From: Hoeflea sp. BAL378
GTDB lineage: Bacteria > Pseudomonadota > Alphaproteobacteria > Rhizobiales > Rhizobiaceae
DNA length: 64,000 nt
Reading direction: 5' to 3'
Assembly: GCF_000759435.1 (NCBI RefSeq)
Contig: NZ_JRJG01000008.1
Coordinates: 1 to 64,000 of the forward strand
The position numbers and the translations under genes are program-made. Shown in pieces: positions 1-10,100 of this stretch; the first letter of the stretch is position 1, and each line of letters starts with the position of its first letter. The notes beneath the pieces are model-generated. The model was not told where the DNA came from. It saw only the letters and a program-made list of their open reading frames with translations, and did no database searches.

Positions 1-43
1 CATAATCCGCGTGTCGGGGGTTCGAGTCCCTCTCCCGCTACCA
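1..43 (+). tRNA. tRNA-Met (CAU), 3' portion only
   Basis: The window opens exactly at the anticodon CAT. From there the elements are: rest of the anticodon loop (AA), anticodon stem 3' strand TCCGC, variable loop GTGTC, T-stem GGGGG, T-loop TTCGAGT, T-stem CCCTC, acceptor strand TCCCGCT, discriminator A, and an encoded CCA at 41-43. The pattern fits an elongator tRNA-Met rather than tRNA-fMet or the tRNA-Ile with a CAT gene anticodon, judged by the CATAATCC context and the variable loop. The 5' half lies outside the window, so identity rests on half the molecule. Confidence 0.85.
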
Positions 44-469
44 AAATTATTGGTTGCAAACAAGGATTTGGAGTGGATTTGCCGTCAGGCGGTCGGGTCA
101 ACATTTTAGAATCTTCCCTCTCCTACCCTTTGCCTACCATTTTCGAATAGCCCTTGGCCTGCCCCTGGCTCCGTGTTCGAGACTGTAGCGCTCTCACAGC
201 ATGACACCCGGCGGCGGTTCTCCTTGCCGCCGGTCAAGAGGTTTGTGCGCGAGGTCCTCTCGCGTCCATCCTGCCTATCCGCGCCCGAACAGGGCGCTTC
301 TTCCGAATGAGCTTCGAAAGACCCTGTCTGGTCCATCACGCAACGTAACTGCCTGACTCTTAAAGTTTGGCAGACGTGGCGAACAAGCTGGTTCCGGGCG
401 CGTTTAGGCCTTAATCGCAGTGCAGCATTTTCTCGGTTTCACGAATGCAGTGCATGACAGGATAGGTAT
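44..469. other. Intergenic region, tRNA-Met to ndvA
   Basis: I find no convincing gene in these 426 bases. Two perfect GC-rich hairpins sit close together: arms at 208-215 and 226-233 (CCGGCGGC/GCCGCCGG), and arms at 248-253 and 259-264 (CGCGAG/CTCGCG). Neither is followed by a T-run, so neither looks like an intrinsic terminator. An 8-base direct repeat GCAGTGCA occurs at 417-424 and 447-454, 30 bases apart, just before ndvA. No integrase or attachment-site duplication is visible after the tRNA. Confidence 0.4.
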
Positions 470-2248
470 TTGTCTCTCTTAACGATCTACATGCGGACGA
501 TGCGGCAACTGGCTGAGGAAGGCTGGAGGGTGGGCGCGATCTGCGCGGCCAATGTGGCGCTGGCGGTGATCATGATCGCCGAACCGATTCTCTTCGGGGA
601 AATCATCCAGTCCATCGCCAACGGCACAGATCTCGTGTCGCGGATTGTCCTTTGGGCCGCCTTGGGGTGTTTCAACATCATAGCCCTGGTGCTGGTCGCC
701 CGCGGCGCCGACCGGCTCGCCCACAAGCGGCGCTCCGGCGTGCTCACCGAGTCGTTCGAGCAGGTGATGTCGATGCCGATGGCCTGGCATCATCGCCAGG
801 GCACGTCGCAGGTGCTGCACACCCTTCTTCGCGCCATCGAGACGCTGTTCACGCTGTGGCTCGGCTTCATGCGCCAGCATCTGGCAACGGTGGTCACGCT
901 GGTCCTGCTGGTGCCCACCGCGCTGACGCTTGACTGGCGCATGGCCCTGGTGCTGGGCGGCCTTGGCGCCTCCTATGTGGCGATCAACCGGCTGGTGATG
1001 AACCGGACGAAGGCCGGCCAGGCCCAGGTGGAGCAGCATTACCATCGGGTCTTCTCCCATGTGTCCGATTCGATCGGCAATGTTTCGGTCATGCAGAGCT
1101 ATGGCCGCGTGACCCAGGAAGCGGAAGCGCTGCGCCGCTTCACCGACAATCTTCTGAACGCCCAGTACCCGGTGCTGAACTGGTGGGCGCTGGGCAGCGC
1201 GCTGCAGCGGCTTGCGGCCACCATCTCCATGACGATCGTGCTCGTTATCGGCGCGGTGCTGGTCCAGCGCGGCGAGATGCGCATCGGCGACATCGTCGCC
1301 TTCACCGGCTTTGCCGGCCTGCTGATCGGCCGGCTGGACCAGGTCACCGGCTTCTTCAACGAGATCTTCGAGGCGCGCGCGCGGCTGGAGCCGTTCTTCG
1401 CGCTCAAGGATTCGGTCGCCGAACGGGCCGACAGCAAGGGCGGCCTGAGCGTGGACCGTCTCAGGGGGCATGTCAGCTTCGACAAGGTCTCGTTCCAGTT
1501 CCCCGGCAGCGGGGCGGGCGTGCACGACATCAGCTTCGAGGTGCCGGCCGGCAAGACCGTCGCCATTGTCGGCCCCACCGGCGCGGGCAAGACCACCCTG
1601 ATCAACCTGCTGCAGCGCGTATTCGACCCTGACAGCGGCAGCATTCGCATCGACGGCATCGACGTGCGCGACATGACGCGTCTTTCCCACTGCCATCAGA
1701 TTGCCGCGGTGTTCCAGGAGGCCGGGCTGCTCAACCGGACCATCGAAGAAAACATCCGCATCGGCAAGACCGACGCCTGCAATGAGGAAGTCCACGCGGC
1801 GGCCGTGGCTGCCGCGGCGAAGGACTTCATTCTGTCCAAGCGCGAGGGCTATGACACCCTTGTCGGCGAACGCGGCGCCCAGTTGTCGGGTGGCGAGCGT
1901 CAGCGCATCGCGATCGCCCGCGCCGTGCTCAAGGATGCCCCCATCCTCGTGCTGGACGAGGCGACCAGCGCGCTCGATGTGGAGACCGAACAACTGGTCA
2001 AGAGCGCCATTGACCGGCTCCGCAAGGACCGGACAACCTTCATCATCGCCCACCGCCTCTCGACCGTCTGCGATGCCGACCTGGTGATCTTCGTCGATCA
2101 CGGGCGGATCATCGAATTCGGCGAGTTCCAGCAACTGGCAAATCGCGACAACGGACGTTTCGCGGCGCTGTTGCGCGCAAGCGGGCTGCTGGGAACCAAG
2201 GACCGGCTTCACGCCGTCGATCCGCAGCCCCTGTCGGAATCGGCGTAA
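470..2248 (+). CDS. ndvA: Cyclic beta-1,2-glucan ABC exporter (NdvA/ChvA)
   Basis: Half-size ABC exporter of 592 residues, which is the usual NdvA/ChvA length. It is expected to work as a homodimer in the inner membrane and move cyclic beta-1,2-glucan to the periplasm. The N-terminal six-helix domain covers about residues 15-300. The ATPase domain carries Walker A GPTGAGKTT (368-376), the signature LSGGE (473-477) and Walker B LVLDE (492-496). The start is a TTG at 470, chosen because the resulting N-terminus (M-S-L-L-T-I-Y) matches the family and an AGGATAGG stretch lies upstream. The stop is 4 bases before opgC, and the glucan synthase gene ndvB follows in the same direction, which supports the substrate. 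The family assignment is secure. Confidence 0.93.
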   Translation: MSLLTIYMRTMRQLAEEGWRVGAICAANVALAVIMIAEPILFGEIIQSIANGTDLVSRIVLWAALGCFNIIALVLVARGADRLAHKRRSGVLTESFEQVMSMPMAWHHRQGTSQVLHTLLRAIETLFTLWLGFMRQHLATVVTLVLLVPTALTLDWRMALVLGGLGASYVAINRLVMNRTKAGQAQVEQHYHRVFSHVSDSIGNVSVMQSYGRVTQEAEALRRFTDNLLNAQYPVLNWWALGSALQRLAATISMTIVLVIGAVLVQRGEMRIGDIVAFTGFAGLLIGRLDQVTGFFNEIFEARARLEPFFALKDSVAERADSKGGLSVDRLRGHVSFDKVSFQFPGSGAGVHDISFEVPAGKTVAIVGPTGAGKTTLINLLQRVFDPDSGSIRIDGIDVRDMTRLSHCHQIAAVFQEAGLLNRTIEENIRIGKTDACNEEVHAAAVAAAAKDFILSKREGYDTLVGERGAQLSGGERQRIAIARAVLKDAPILVLDEATSALDVETEQLVKSAIDRLRKDRTTFIIAHRLSTVCDADLVIFVDHGRIIEFGEFQQLANRDNGRFAALLRASGLLGTKDRLHAVDPQPLSESA

Positions 2249-2252
2249 CGCG

Positions 2253-3542
2253 ATGGGTGCTGCAGCCAAAATCACCTTTTCGGGGAAACGTGCACCTTCC
2301 GGGCAAGTGGCCGAATTGAAATCGCCGCCGGCGAGCCCGCGACCTCAGGCCCGGGACACGAGGATCGATGCACTCAGGGCGTTCTGCCTCATCACGATTT
2401 TCATCAATCATGTGCCCGGCAATCCGTTTGAGCTCTTCACATCCAAGAATTTCGGCTTTTCCGACGCCGCCGAAGCCTTTGTGCTGATCTCGGGCGTCTC
2501 CGCCGCCTATGCCTACGGATTGAAGTTCCAGCCAGGCAACCGGTTGCTCACTTCCATCCGGGCGTGGCGGCGCGCAGGAGTGCTCTACGTCGCCCATCTT
2601 GTGTCGACGCTGGTGACGCTCGCCGTCTTTGCCGGTTTCTCGCTCTACTTTGCAGCACCCGGACTGCTCGACAGCATCAATATCGGGCCGGTGATCGCTG
2701 ACCCGGTCCGCGGGCTCGTGGGGCTCGTCACGCTCGGACATCAGCTCGGATACAACAATATCCTGCCGATGTATGGCGTGATCCTGCTGATCCTGCCGCT
2801 GCTGCTGCTGCTTGCCCAGGGGCGCATCGCCCCGATGCTCGCCGTTTCGGGCGCGCTGTGGCTGGCCTGCGGACTGTTTGCGGTGGCGCTTCCCACCTTT
2901 CCCGGCGGCAATTTCTGGTTCATCAACCCGTTGTCGTGGCAGTTCCTGTTTGTCATCGGCATCGCCGCAAACATGCATGTGCGGCGCGGCGGCAGGATTC
3001 CGGTTTCGCTGACGTTGCAGGTCGCGAGCATCCTCTATTTGCTGCTGTCGCTTGCCTGGGTGAAAGTGCCTTTCTGGGGCGTGGACATTTCCTTCGGCCT
3101 GCCCGCGGTTCTCACCGGGTTCGACAAGACGTTCCTGTCGGTTTCGCGGCTCGGGCATGTCCTGGCGATGGCCTATCTTCTGGCCACCGTACCGGCGCTG
3201 TCCAACATCTGGCGGGTGACGCACCGAAATCCGCTCGCGGTCATGGGCCGGCATGCCCTGCCGGTGTTCATCGCCGGCACATTGCTGGCGATGCTGGCGC
3301 AGGCCTGGACATTCACGCACCAGAGCGGAGCGACGGCGCTCGGCCTGGTGGTTGTTGCCGGCCTCGTCGTGCAGGCGGCGCTCGCCTACTATCTCGAATG
3401 GCTCGAAAGCCTGAGGGCGGCGGCCAGGCGTCCTGTGGGCACCCTGCAGATGGTTGCCTCCTCCGACAAGCCGCTGTCCGCCGGCGTCCCGGGGCCGGAG
3501 GCGCGGCAAGGCAGAGCCGCTCCGGTGCGTGTTGCGTCGTGA
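2253..3542 (+). CDS. opgC: OpgC-family membrane protein, probable periplasmic glucan acyl (succinyl) modification
   Basis: Polytopic protein of 429 residues with the OpgC signature near the N-terminus: R-I-D-A-L-R-A, then I-N-H-V-P-G-N-P, then a G-F-S-D-A-A-E-A-F-V-L stretch. About ten hydrophobic segments follow to residue 390, then a polar tail. OpgC proteins place succinyl or related groups on osmoregulated periplasmic glucans in Caulobacter, Rhodobacter and relatives. The gene begins 4 bases after ndvA ends, so it is probably translationally coupled to it, and the glucan synthase lies downstream. I infer that it decorates the cyclic glucan. The donor and the exact group cannot be read from sequence. 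A later start is possible, because residues 1-30 are variable and polar. Confidence 0.85.
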   Translation: MGAAAKITFSGKRAPSGQVAELKSPPASPRPQARDTRIDALRAFCLITIFINHVPGNPFELFTSKNFGFSDAAEAFVLISGVSAAYAYGLKFQPGNRLLTSIRAWRRAGVLYVAHLVSTLVTLAVFAGFSLYFAAPGLLDSINIGPVIADPVRGLVGLVTLGHQLGYNNILPMYGVILLILPLLLLLAQGRIAPMLAVSGALWLACGLFAVALPTFPGGNFWFINPLSWQFLFVIGIAANMHVRRGGRIPVSLTLQVASILYLLLSLAWVKVPFWGVDISFGLPAVLTGFDKTFLSVSRLGHVLAMAYLLATVPALSNIWRVTHRNPLAVMGRHALPVFIAGTLLAMLAQAWTFTHQSGATALGLVVVAGLVVQAALAYYLEWLESLRAAARRPVGTLQMVASSDKPLSAGVPGPEARQGRAAPVRVAS

Positions 3543-3911
3543 TCCGCGGGATCCCGGTCATGGCGCCTGGGGTGAGGGGAGCCGGATGTCGTCGGCTCCA
3601 ACCGCTCGGCGCGGAGCTGCGGCAGAACCCGGTGGGTGTGCTCGCCGAAGGCCATGACGACGGCCGGTCTGAACGGAGGGATCCAATTTCGTCAGGATAG
3701 TGACGAGACCGGAATGAAAGCCAGTGAAGGGCTCGTAGCTGATTCCGCCCGACTTGGGCTGCCTTGCCGTAAATTTGCCGATCTCTTGCTTTGAAGGGAA
3801 CCTCCCGGGCATGCCGATCGTTCTGGCAAGAGAGTTGCATGCCGACCGTTATTGCAAAAAAAAAGGCAGCCGACCGTATTGGACCGGCGCCGAACTCGAA
3901 GGGACTATCAT
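3543..3911. other. Intergenic region, opgC to the small ORF
   Basis: No gene is supported in these 369 bases. A hairpin with arms 3579-3584 and 3593-3598 (GAGCCG/CGGCTC) lies near the opgC end without a T-run. The right third contains the phased 28-base repeat annotated separately and a run of nine A at 3856-3864. A promoter for the small ORF and ndvB may lie here, but I cannot point to a clear -35/-10 pair. Confidence 0.35.
3813..3896 (+). repeat. Three phased copies of a degenerate 28-base repeat upstream of ndvB
   Basis: The core GCCGAYCGT begins at 3813, 3841 and 3869, exactly 28 bases apart each time. Copies 1 and 2 also share the preceding GCAT and the following T, and stay similar through a GCAA-purine-rich stretch. 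Copy 3 keeps mainly the core and an ATTGG stretch. The array ends 16 bases before the start of the small ORF. It may be a regulator-binding array or a leftover tandem duplication. Confidence 0.6.
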
Positions 3912-4106
3912 ATGGAATGGGATCAGATTACCAGCAGTTGGGCCGCCATGACCAATCGCCTCCGCAGCGACCGGATCGCGAACCTGAGCTATGGCGGCGG
4001 GTCGCAAGACCTGCGCCGCACGCTGAGAACAGTCGGCGCGGACACCAGCGACAGTCTGCCTCCGGCACCCGCCGTCACCGAAGATGGTGTGCGGCCTAAT
4101 CAGTGA
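3912..4106 (+). CDS. Small protein of unknown function, coupled to ndvB
   Basis: Predicted 64-residue protein starting M-E-W-D-Q-I-T-S-S-W-A-A-M. The ATG at 3912 is preceded by GAAGGGA about nine bases upstream, a good ribosome-binding site. Its stop codon overlaps the ndvB GTG start in a GTGA arrangement at 4103-4106, which is typical of translational coupling. The N-terminal third is amphipathic with two Trp residues. The rest is Arg-, Gly- and Pro-rich and probably disordered. No signal peptide or membrane segment is visible. I do not recognise a family. The coding case rests on the ribosome-binding site and the exact overlap. It could instead be a leader ORF that matters mainly for ndvB translation. 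Confidence 0.55.
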   Translation: MEWDQITSSWAAMTNRLRSDRIANLSYGGGSQDLRRTLRTVGADTSDSLPPAPAVTEDGVRPNQ

Positions 4107-7100
4107 CACCGAAGTTTCCCGGTCAATTCGCCGCTGCTGACGTTATCGCCGGAGTACGGGCTCGCATGCCCGCCGGCTGGCGCCGTGCGCCTGCGCCACC
4201 GTGGAACGACGAAGCGGTGATCCGTGCCGACCTGTTCGGCGCCGAACGCCTGGAACACCATGCCATTTCGCTGGCCAAGGCACAGCCCGTCACCGAGCAT
4301 GCCGTTCGCGTCCTCCCGCTGAGCACTCGCGTAAGGGACAATTCGAAGGTTCTGCTGTCGGCCTACAGATCCTGCACGCAGGCGCTGGCGGCCGGCCAGA
4401 CCGTGACGCCGGCCACCGAATGGCTGCTCGACAATTATCATATGGTCGAGCGTCAGCTCGAGCAGATCGCGCGAGACCTGCCGCCGGGCTACTACCGCCA
4501 GCTTCCGAAGCTGGCGACAGGCCCGTTTGCCGGTTACCCGCGTGTCCTGGGCATTGTCTGGGCCTATGTGGCGCACACCGACAGTCTTTTGAACGGCCCC
4601 GTCTTCGCCCGCTTCGTGCGCGCCTACCAGACTGTCGACCCCCTGACGATCGGCGAGCTTTGGGCGCTGGCCATCACCCTGCGCATTGTGCTGATCGAGA
4701 ACATGCGCCGGTTGGCCGAACAGATCATCTCGGCCCAGCGGATGAGGCTGGCCGCCGATGAGCTGGTGGACCGCGTCATGAGCCGAAAGGCCTCGGCAGG
4801 ATCGCCCTATCCGGCCTATCAGGCCCTGGCCGAGGCGAACGAGGCGCTGGACGGAGCGCGGATCCCGGAGATCATGGCGGCGCGGATCGCCCAGCGGCTG
4901 CGCGGCTTCGATACGGCGGATACGCCGCTGCACGACTGGCTGCAGGACCGGCTGGGGCAACAGGGCCTGACGATGGACGATGTGGTGGAGCATGCCCAGT
5001 TCCGGCAGGGCGCCTCCAACGTCACGATGCGCAACATCGTCACCAGCATGCGGCTCATTGCCGAGTTGGAGTGGCCGGATTTCTTCGAAGAAGTCAGTCT
5101 TGTCGATGCGAGATTGCGTCAAGGGTCGGATTTCGCGGCAATGGATTTCGCCACCCGCGACCTCTACCGCACCGAAATCGAGCTTCTGGCGCGCGGTTCG
5201 GGCATGACGGAGGTGGCGGTTGCCGAGGCCGCGCTGACCTTGGCGGCGTCCGGAGACACGCCCGCCACGCGGGATCCGGGCCACTGCCTGATCGGACCGG
5301 GGCGAAGCACGCTTGAACACACCATCGGATACAGGCCGGGGCCGGCTCTGCGGCTGCGGCGAACGGTCGGGCGGTTTGGTCTTGGCGGCTATCTGCTGGC
5401 GATCGGACTTGCCAGTTTTCTCATTCTCTGGGCCAGCATGGACCTGGCGGTGGCGCAGACGGGGGCTCCCGGATGGCTTGTCGTGATCCTGGCCCTGGCA
5501 ATGCTTGGCCCGGCCTTCGCGGCAGCGAGCGCGCTGGTCAACCTCGCGGTCACGCGAACGGTCGCGCCGCGGCGGCTGCCGGGGATGGACCTCGTCGATG
5601 GCATTCCGCCCGAGCTGCGCTCCCTGGTCGTGGTGCCTGTGCTGCTCGACACCGTCGAGGATCTGGCGGGCTGCATCGAGCGGCTGGAGGTGCATCATCT
5701 GTCGAGCACGGGCGGAGCGCTCCATTACGCGATTCTGTCCGACGGCCCGGACAGCGCGACCGAAACCCGGCCGCAGGACGCCGAGCTGATTGCCGAGGCG
5801 ACGCGCGCGATCGCACGGCTCAACGCAGCCTATCCATCGCCTGAGGGAGACCGGTTCCTGTTCCTTCATCGCCACCGGCTGTGGAATCCCTCCATGGGCG
5901 TCTGGATGGGATGGGAGCGCAAGCGCGGCAAGCTGATCGAGCTCAACCGGCTCCTGCGCGGCGCCGACGACACGAGCTTCATGGCGCCCTGCGCGGTGCC
6001 GAAGGATGTCCGCTTCGTCATCACGCTCGATGCCGACACGCGGCTCCTGCGCGACACCGTCCGGCGGTTGATCGGCAAGCTTGCCCATCCGTTGAACGCG
6101 CCGCATGTCGATCCCGACCTCGGCTGGGTGACGCAGGGCTACGGCATCCTGCAGCCGCGGGTGACGCCCGCCCTTCCGGTCGGCGGGGAGGGGTCGCTCT
6201 ATCAGCAGATCAATGCCAGCCATGGCGGGATCGACGCCTATGCGTCCGCGATTTCCGATGTCTATCAGGATCTGTTCGGCGAAGGCTCGTTCACCGGCAA
6301 GGGCATCTACGACGTCGATGCCTTCGAGGCGGCGCTGGAAGGCCGGATTCCCGATAACACCATGCTCAGCCACGATCTGTTCGAGGGCAACCTCGCGCGC
6401 GCGGCCTTGGTGTCCGACATCGAAGTGGTCGAGGACTTTCCGGCCCGGTACGATGTGTCGGCGCGCCGGCAGCACCGCTGGGTGCGCGGCGACTGGCAGT
6501 TGCTGCCCTGGCTTGCCGGCCTCGCCGGCCGCTCGGCCGACGGCCGCAGCCCGGTGTTCGGACTCGGTCGCTGGAAAATCATCGACAACCTGCGCCGGTC
6601 GCTCACCGCACCGCTGACGCTTGCGGCGCTCGCGGCGGGATGGCTGCTGCCTTTCCCGGCCGCGGCCCTCTGGACAGCCATGGTGCTGGCCATGCTGGCC
6701 TTGCCCTTTGTGCTGCCGCTGCCGTTCGCCCTTCTGCCCGGCCGGGCCGGGATCACCGCGCACAGCCATCTGGCAGCCCTTGCCGCCGACGCGTGGACGG
6801 CGATGTGGCGGATCGCGATGGAGATCATGTTCCTCCCCGACACGGCGGCGCGGATGGCCGATGCGATCCTGCGCACGGCTTGGCGGCTTGGCGTGTCGCG
6901 CAGGAACCTGCTCGAATGGGTGACGGCGGCCCAGGCGGCGCGAAGCCGGAGACCCGGAGTTGCGGAGCAATACCGGTTCATGGCCGCTGGCGTCGCGCTC
7001 GGCGGTGCGGTGACGGCTGCAGCGGCGTTTCTTAATCCGTCGGCCTGGCCGGTGATCCTGCCGTTCGCGCTGGCGTGGCTCGCAAGCCCCGTCGTTGCCC

Positions 7101-10100
7101 ACCGCATCAGCCGGCCCAGCAAGCCGCGCGAGGCCGAACGACTCGGCGTGAGCGAGATCCAGAGCCTGCGCCTCATCGGGCGCAGCACCTGGCGGTTCTT
7201 CGAAACCTTCGTGTCGACAGACGACAATGACCTGCCGCCGGACAATTTCCAGGAGACGCCGCAGCCGATGCTGGCGCGCCGCACCTCTCCCACCAATATC
7301 GGCCTCTATCTGCTGGCCACCACCGCCGCGCATGATCTGGGCTGGATCGGGCGCGCAGAGGCGGTCTCGCGGCTGGAGCGGACGCTCGCCACGGTGCAGC
7401 GCATGCCGAAGTTCCGCGGGCATCTCTACAACTGGTACGCTACCGATGATCTGCGCGTGCTGGAACCGGATTATGTCTCCTCGGTGGACAGCGGAAATCT
7501 CGCCGGACACCTGATCGCCGTCGCCCAGGCCTGCGCGGAATGGCAACGGGAACCGGCCGCGGAGGCCGACTGGCGCGCCGGCCTGGCCGATTGCCTGCTC
7601 CTGGCCGAATGCGCGTTCAGCGCCGAGGCATCGCCGGAGGACGAAGTCCTGGCCAGTCTGCTTGGAGAACTCGTGGAAGCGGCCTCCCGGCAGGCGCCGC
7701 TCGATCGGCTCCTGTCTCTGAGCCTCGCCGCGGCCACCCAGGCCCGGTCGATCGTGCAGCCCGACTCCGAGGCGGGCTTCTGGATCGAGGCCGTGCACAA
7801 CTGTCTGGCCGGCCACGCGGCCGACCGCGACATGGCCCTTGCGCCGCGCCTGGCGGCCGTTGAGAAGCTTGCGCGCGACCTGGCGCTGGCAATGGATTTC
7901 GCGTTTCTGCTCGACCGGGACAAGAAGCTTCTGTCGATCGGGTTCTCGGTGACGGCCAACCAGCTCGATCCGAGCTGCTACGATCTTCTGGCCTCCGAAG
8001 CGCGGCTGGCGAGCCTGTTCGCGATCGCCAAGGGCGACGTCGAAACCCGCCACTGGTTCCGCCTTGGCCGCGCGGCCACGCCGCTGGGCGCCGGCTCGGC
8101 CCTCATCTCCTGGTCGGGGAGCATGTTCGAGTATCTGATGCCGTCCCTGGTGCTGCGTGCCCCGGAAGGCTCGGTGCTGGCGGAGACAAACCGGCGGATC
8201 GTCGATCGCCAGCGGTCCTATGGCACGATGCTGGATATCCCGTGGGGGATTTCCGAATCCTCCTACAACGCCCGCGATCTGGAAATGACCTACCAGTACT
8301 CCAATTTTGGCGTGCCGGGCCTGGGCCTGAAACGCGGCCTGAGCGAGAACCGTGTCGTCGCTCCCTATGCCACCGGCCTGGCCGCGATGGTCGCGCCCGT
8401 CGAGGCGCTGAAGAACTACAAACGTCTGAGCACGCTTGGGGCCGAAGGACGGTTCGGGTTCTACGAGGCTGTGGATTTCACCGCCTCCCGCCTTCCCACG
8501 GGAACGGATTTCGCCGTCATTCGCAGCTTCATGGCGCATCACCAGGGCATGACGATCACCGCGATCGCCAATTGCGTGCAGGGTGGCCGGCTCAGGTCAA
8601 GGTTCCATGCCGAGCCCATGATCAAGGCCGTGGACCTCCTGTTGCAGGAACGCGTGCCGCGCGATGCAAACGAAGCGCCGCCGCGGGCCGAGGAAATGCA
8701 GGTGGCGGCGCATGAGCCCGACCACGTGCCGGCGGTGCGGCCGTTCCCGTCGCCCGCGACGGCGGCGCCGACCGCGCATCTTTTGTCGAACGGAACCTAT
8801 GGGGTGATGCTGACGCCCACCGGCGCCGGCTTCAGCCGCTGGCGCGGCCTTGCCGTGACCCGCTGGCGCGACGACCCGACGACGGCGGGGCACGGATCGT
8901 ACATCCTCGCGCGCGATCGCGTGTCGGGATCCTCCTGGTCGGCCGCATTGCAGCCAAGCGGCGCCGACCCGGAGAGCCACCAGGCGGTGTTCAGCGAACA
9001 TCAGGCTGCCTTCACGCATCAGCGCGACAAGTTGAAGACCCACACAGAAATGGTCGTCTCGGCGGAAGACGACGCCGAGGCCCGTCGCGTGACGCTGACC
9101 AACACCGGCCAGACCGCGCGCGAGATCGATCTGACCTCCTACGCGGAACTGGTGCTTGCCCCGCTTGCCTCGGACATCGCCCACCAGGCCTTTTCCAAGA
9201 TGTTCGTGGTGACCGATTTCCTGCCTGAGCTCGGCGTCCTGATCGCCACCCGCCGCCGGCGCTCGCCGTCGGACCCGGAAGTCTGGGCCGCGCATATCGC
9301 CGTGGTCGAAGGCACCGAGGCTGCGCCCATCCAGTTCGAGACGGACCGGGCCCGCTTCATCGGGGCGGGGCGCAGCCTTGCCTCCGCCGCCATGGCACAG
9401 TCGGATTTGTCGCAGACGACGGGCACGGTGCTGGATCCGATCTTTGCCATCCGGCGCTCGGTCACCGTCCCCGCCGGCGGCATGGCGCGGGTCACGTTCT
9501 GGACCATCGTGGCGGATGATCCCGAAATCCTGCTCCATCTGGTCGACCGCCACCGCGATCCCTCGGCCTTTGACCGCGCGGTCACGCTGGCCTGGACGAA
9601 GGCGCAGGTGCAGTTGCGGCACCTGGGCATGACCCAGGCGACAGCCACCGATTTCCAGCGGTTGGGCGGCATGCTCGTTCGCGGCGATGCCGGCCTGCGG
9701 GCGCCCGCCGCCAGCGTCATCACGGGCGCAGCGCCGCAATCGAGCCTGTGGCCGCACGGCATTTCCGGCGACCTGCCGATCATCCTGTTCCGGATCGAGG
9801 ACGCCGAGGATGCGCCCAAACTGCTTGAGGTCCTGGCCGCCCATGAATTCCTGCGCATGCGGCAGCTTGCCGTCGATCTGGTGATCCTCAACGATCGGTC
9901 CGCGTCCTATGTCCAGGATCTGCAGACCCGGATCGAGCAGGCCGTGCGGTCGGCCGGCATGCGTCCGCGGGCGGGCACGCCTTCGGGCAGAAACGACGGC
10001 GCGGTTCATGTGCTTCGCCGGGACCTGATCCCGGCCGATTCGCTCGCCTCGCTTGTTGCGCTCGCCAGCGTCGTGCTGGTGGCCCGGCGCGGCAGCATCG

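Noticed and set aside
106-339. A 77-residue minus-strand frame in the first intergenic region
   Set aside because: No ribosome-binding site, no family resemblance, and it covers the two hairpins.
1-469. Possible integrative element attached at the tRNA-Met 3' end
   Set aside because: No integrase, no duplicated tRNA end and no change in gene style follow; the next genes are core envelope functions.
4100-8542. A 1480-residue open frame on the minus strand inside ndvB, and several others of 500-650 residues
   Set aside because: GC-rich shadow frames opposite a clearly recognisable gene; the translations are His/Arg/Gly-rich with no family features.
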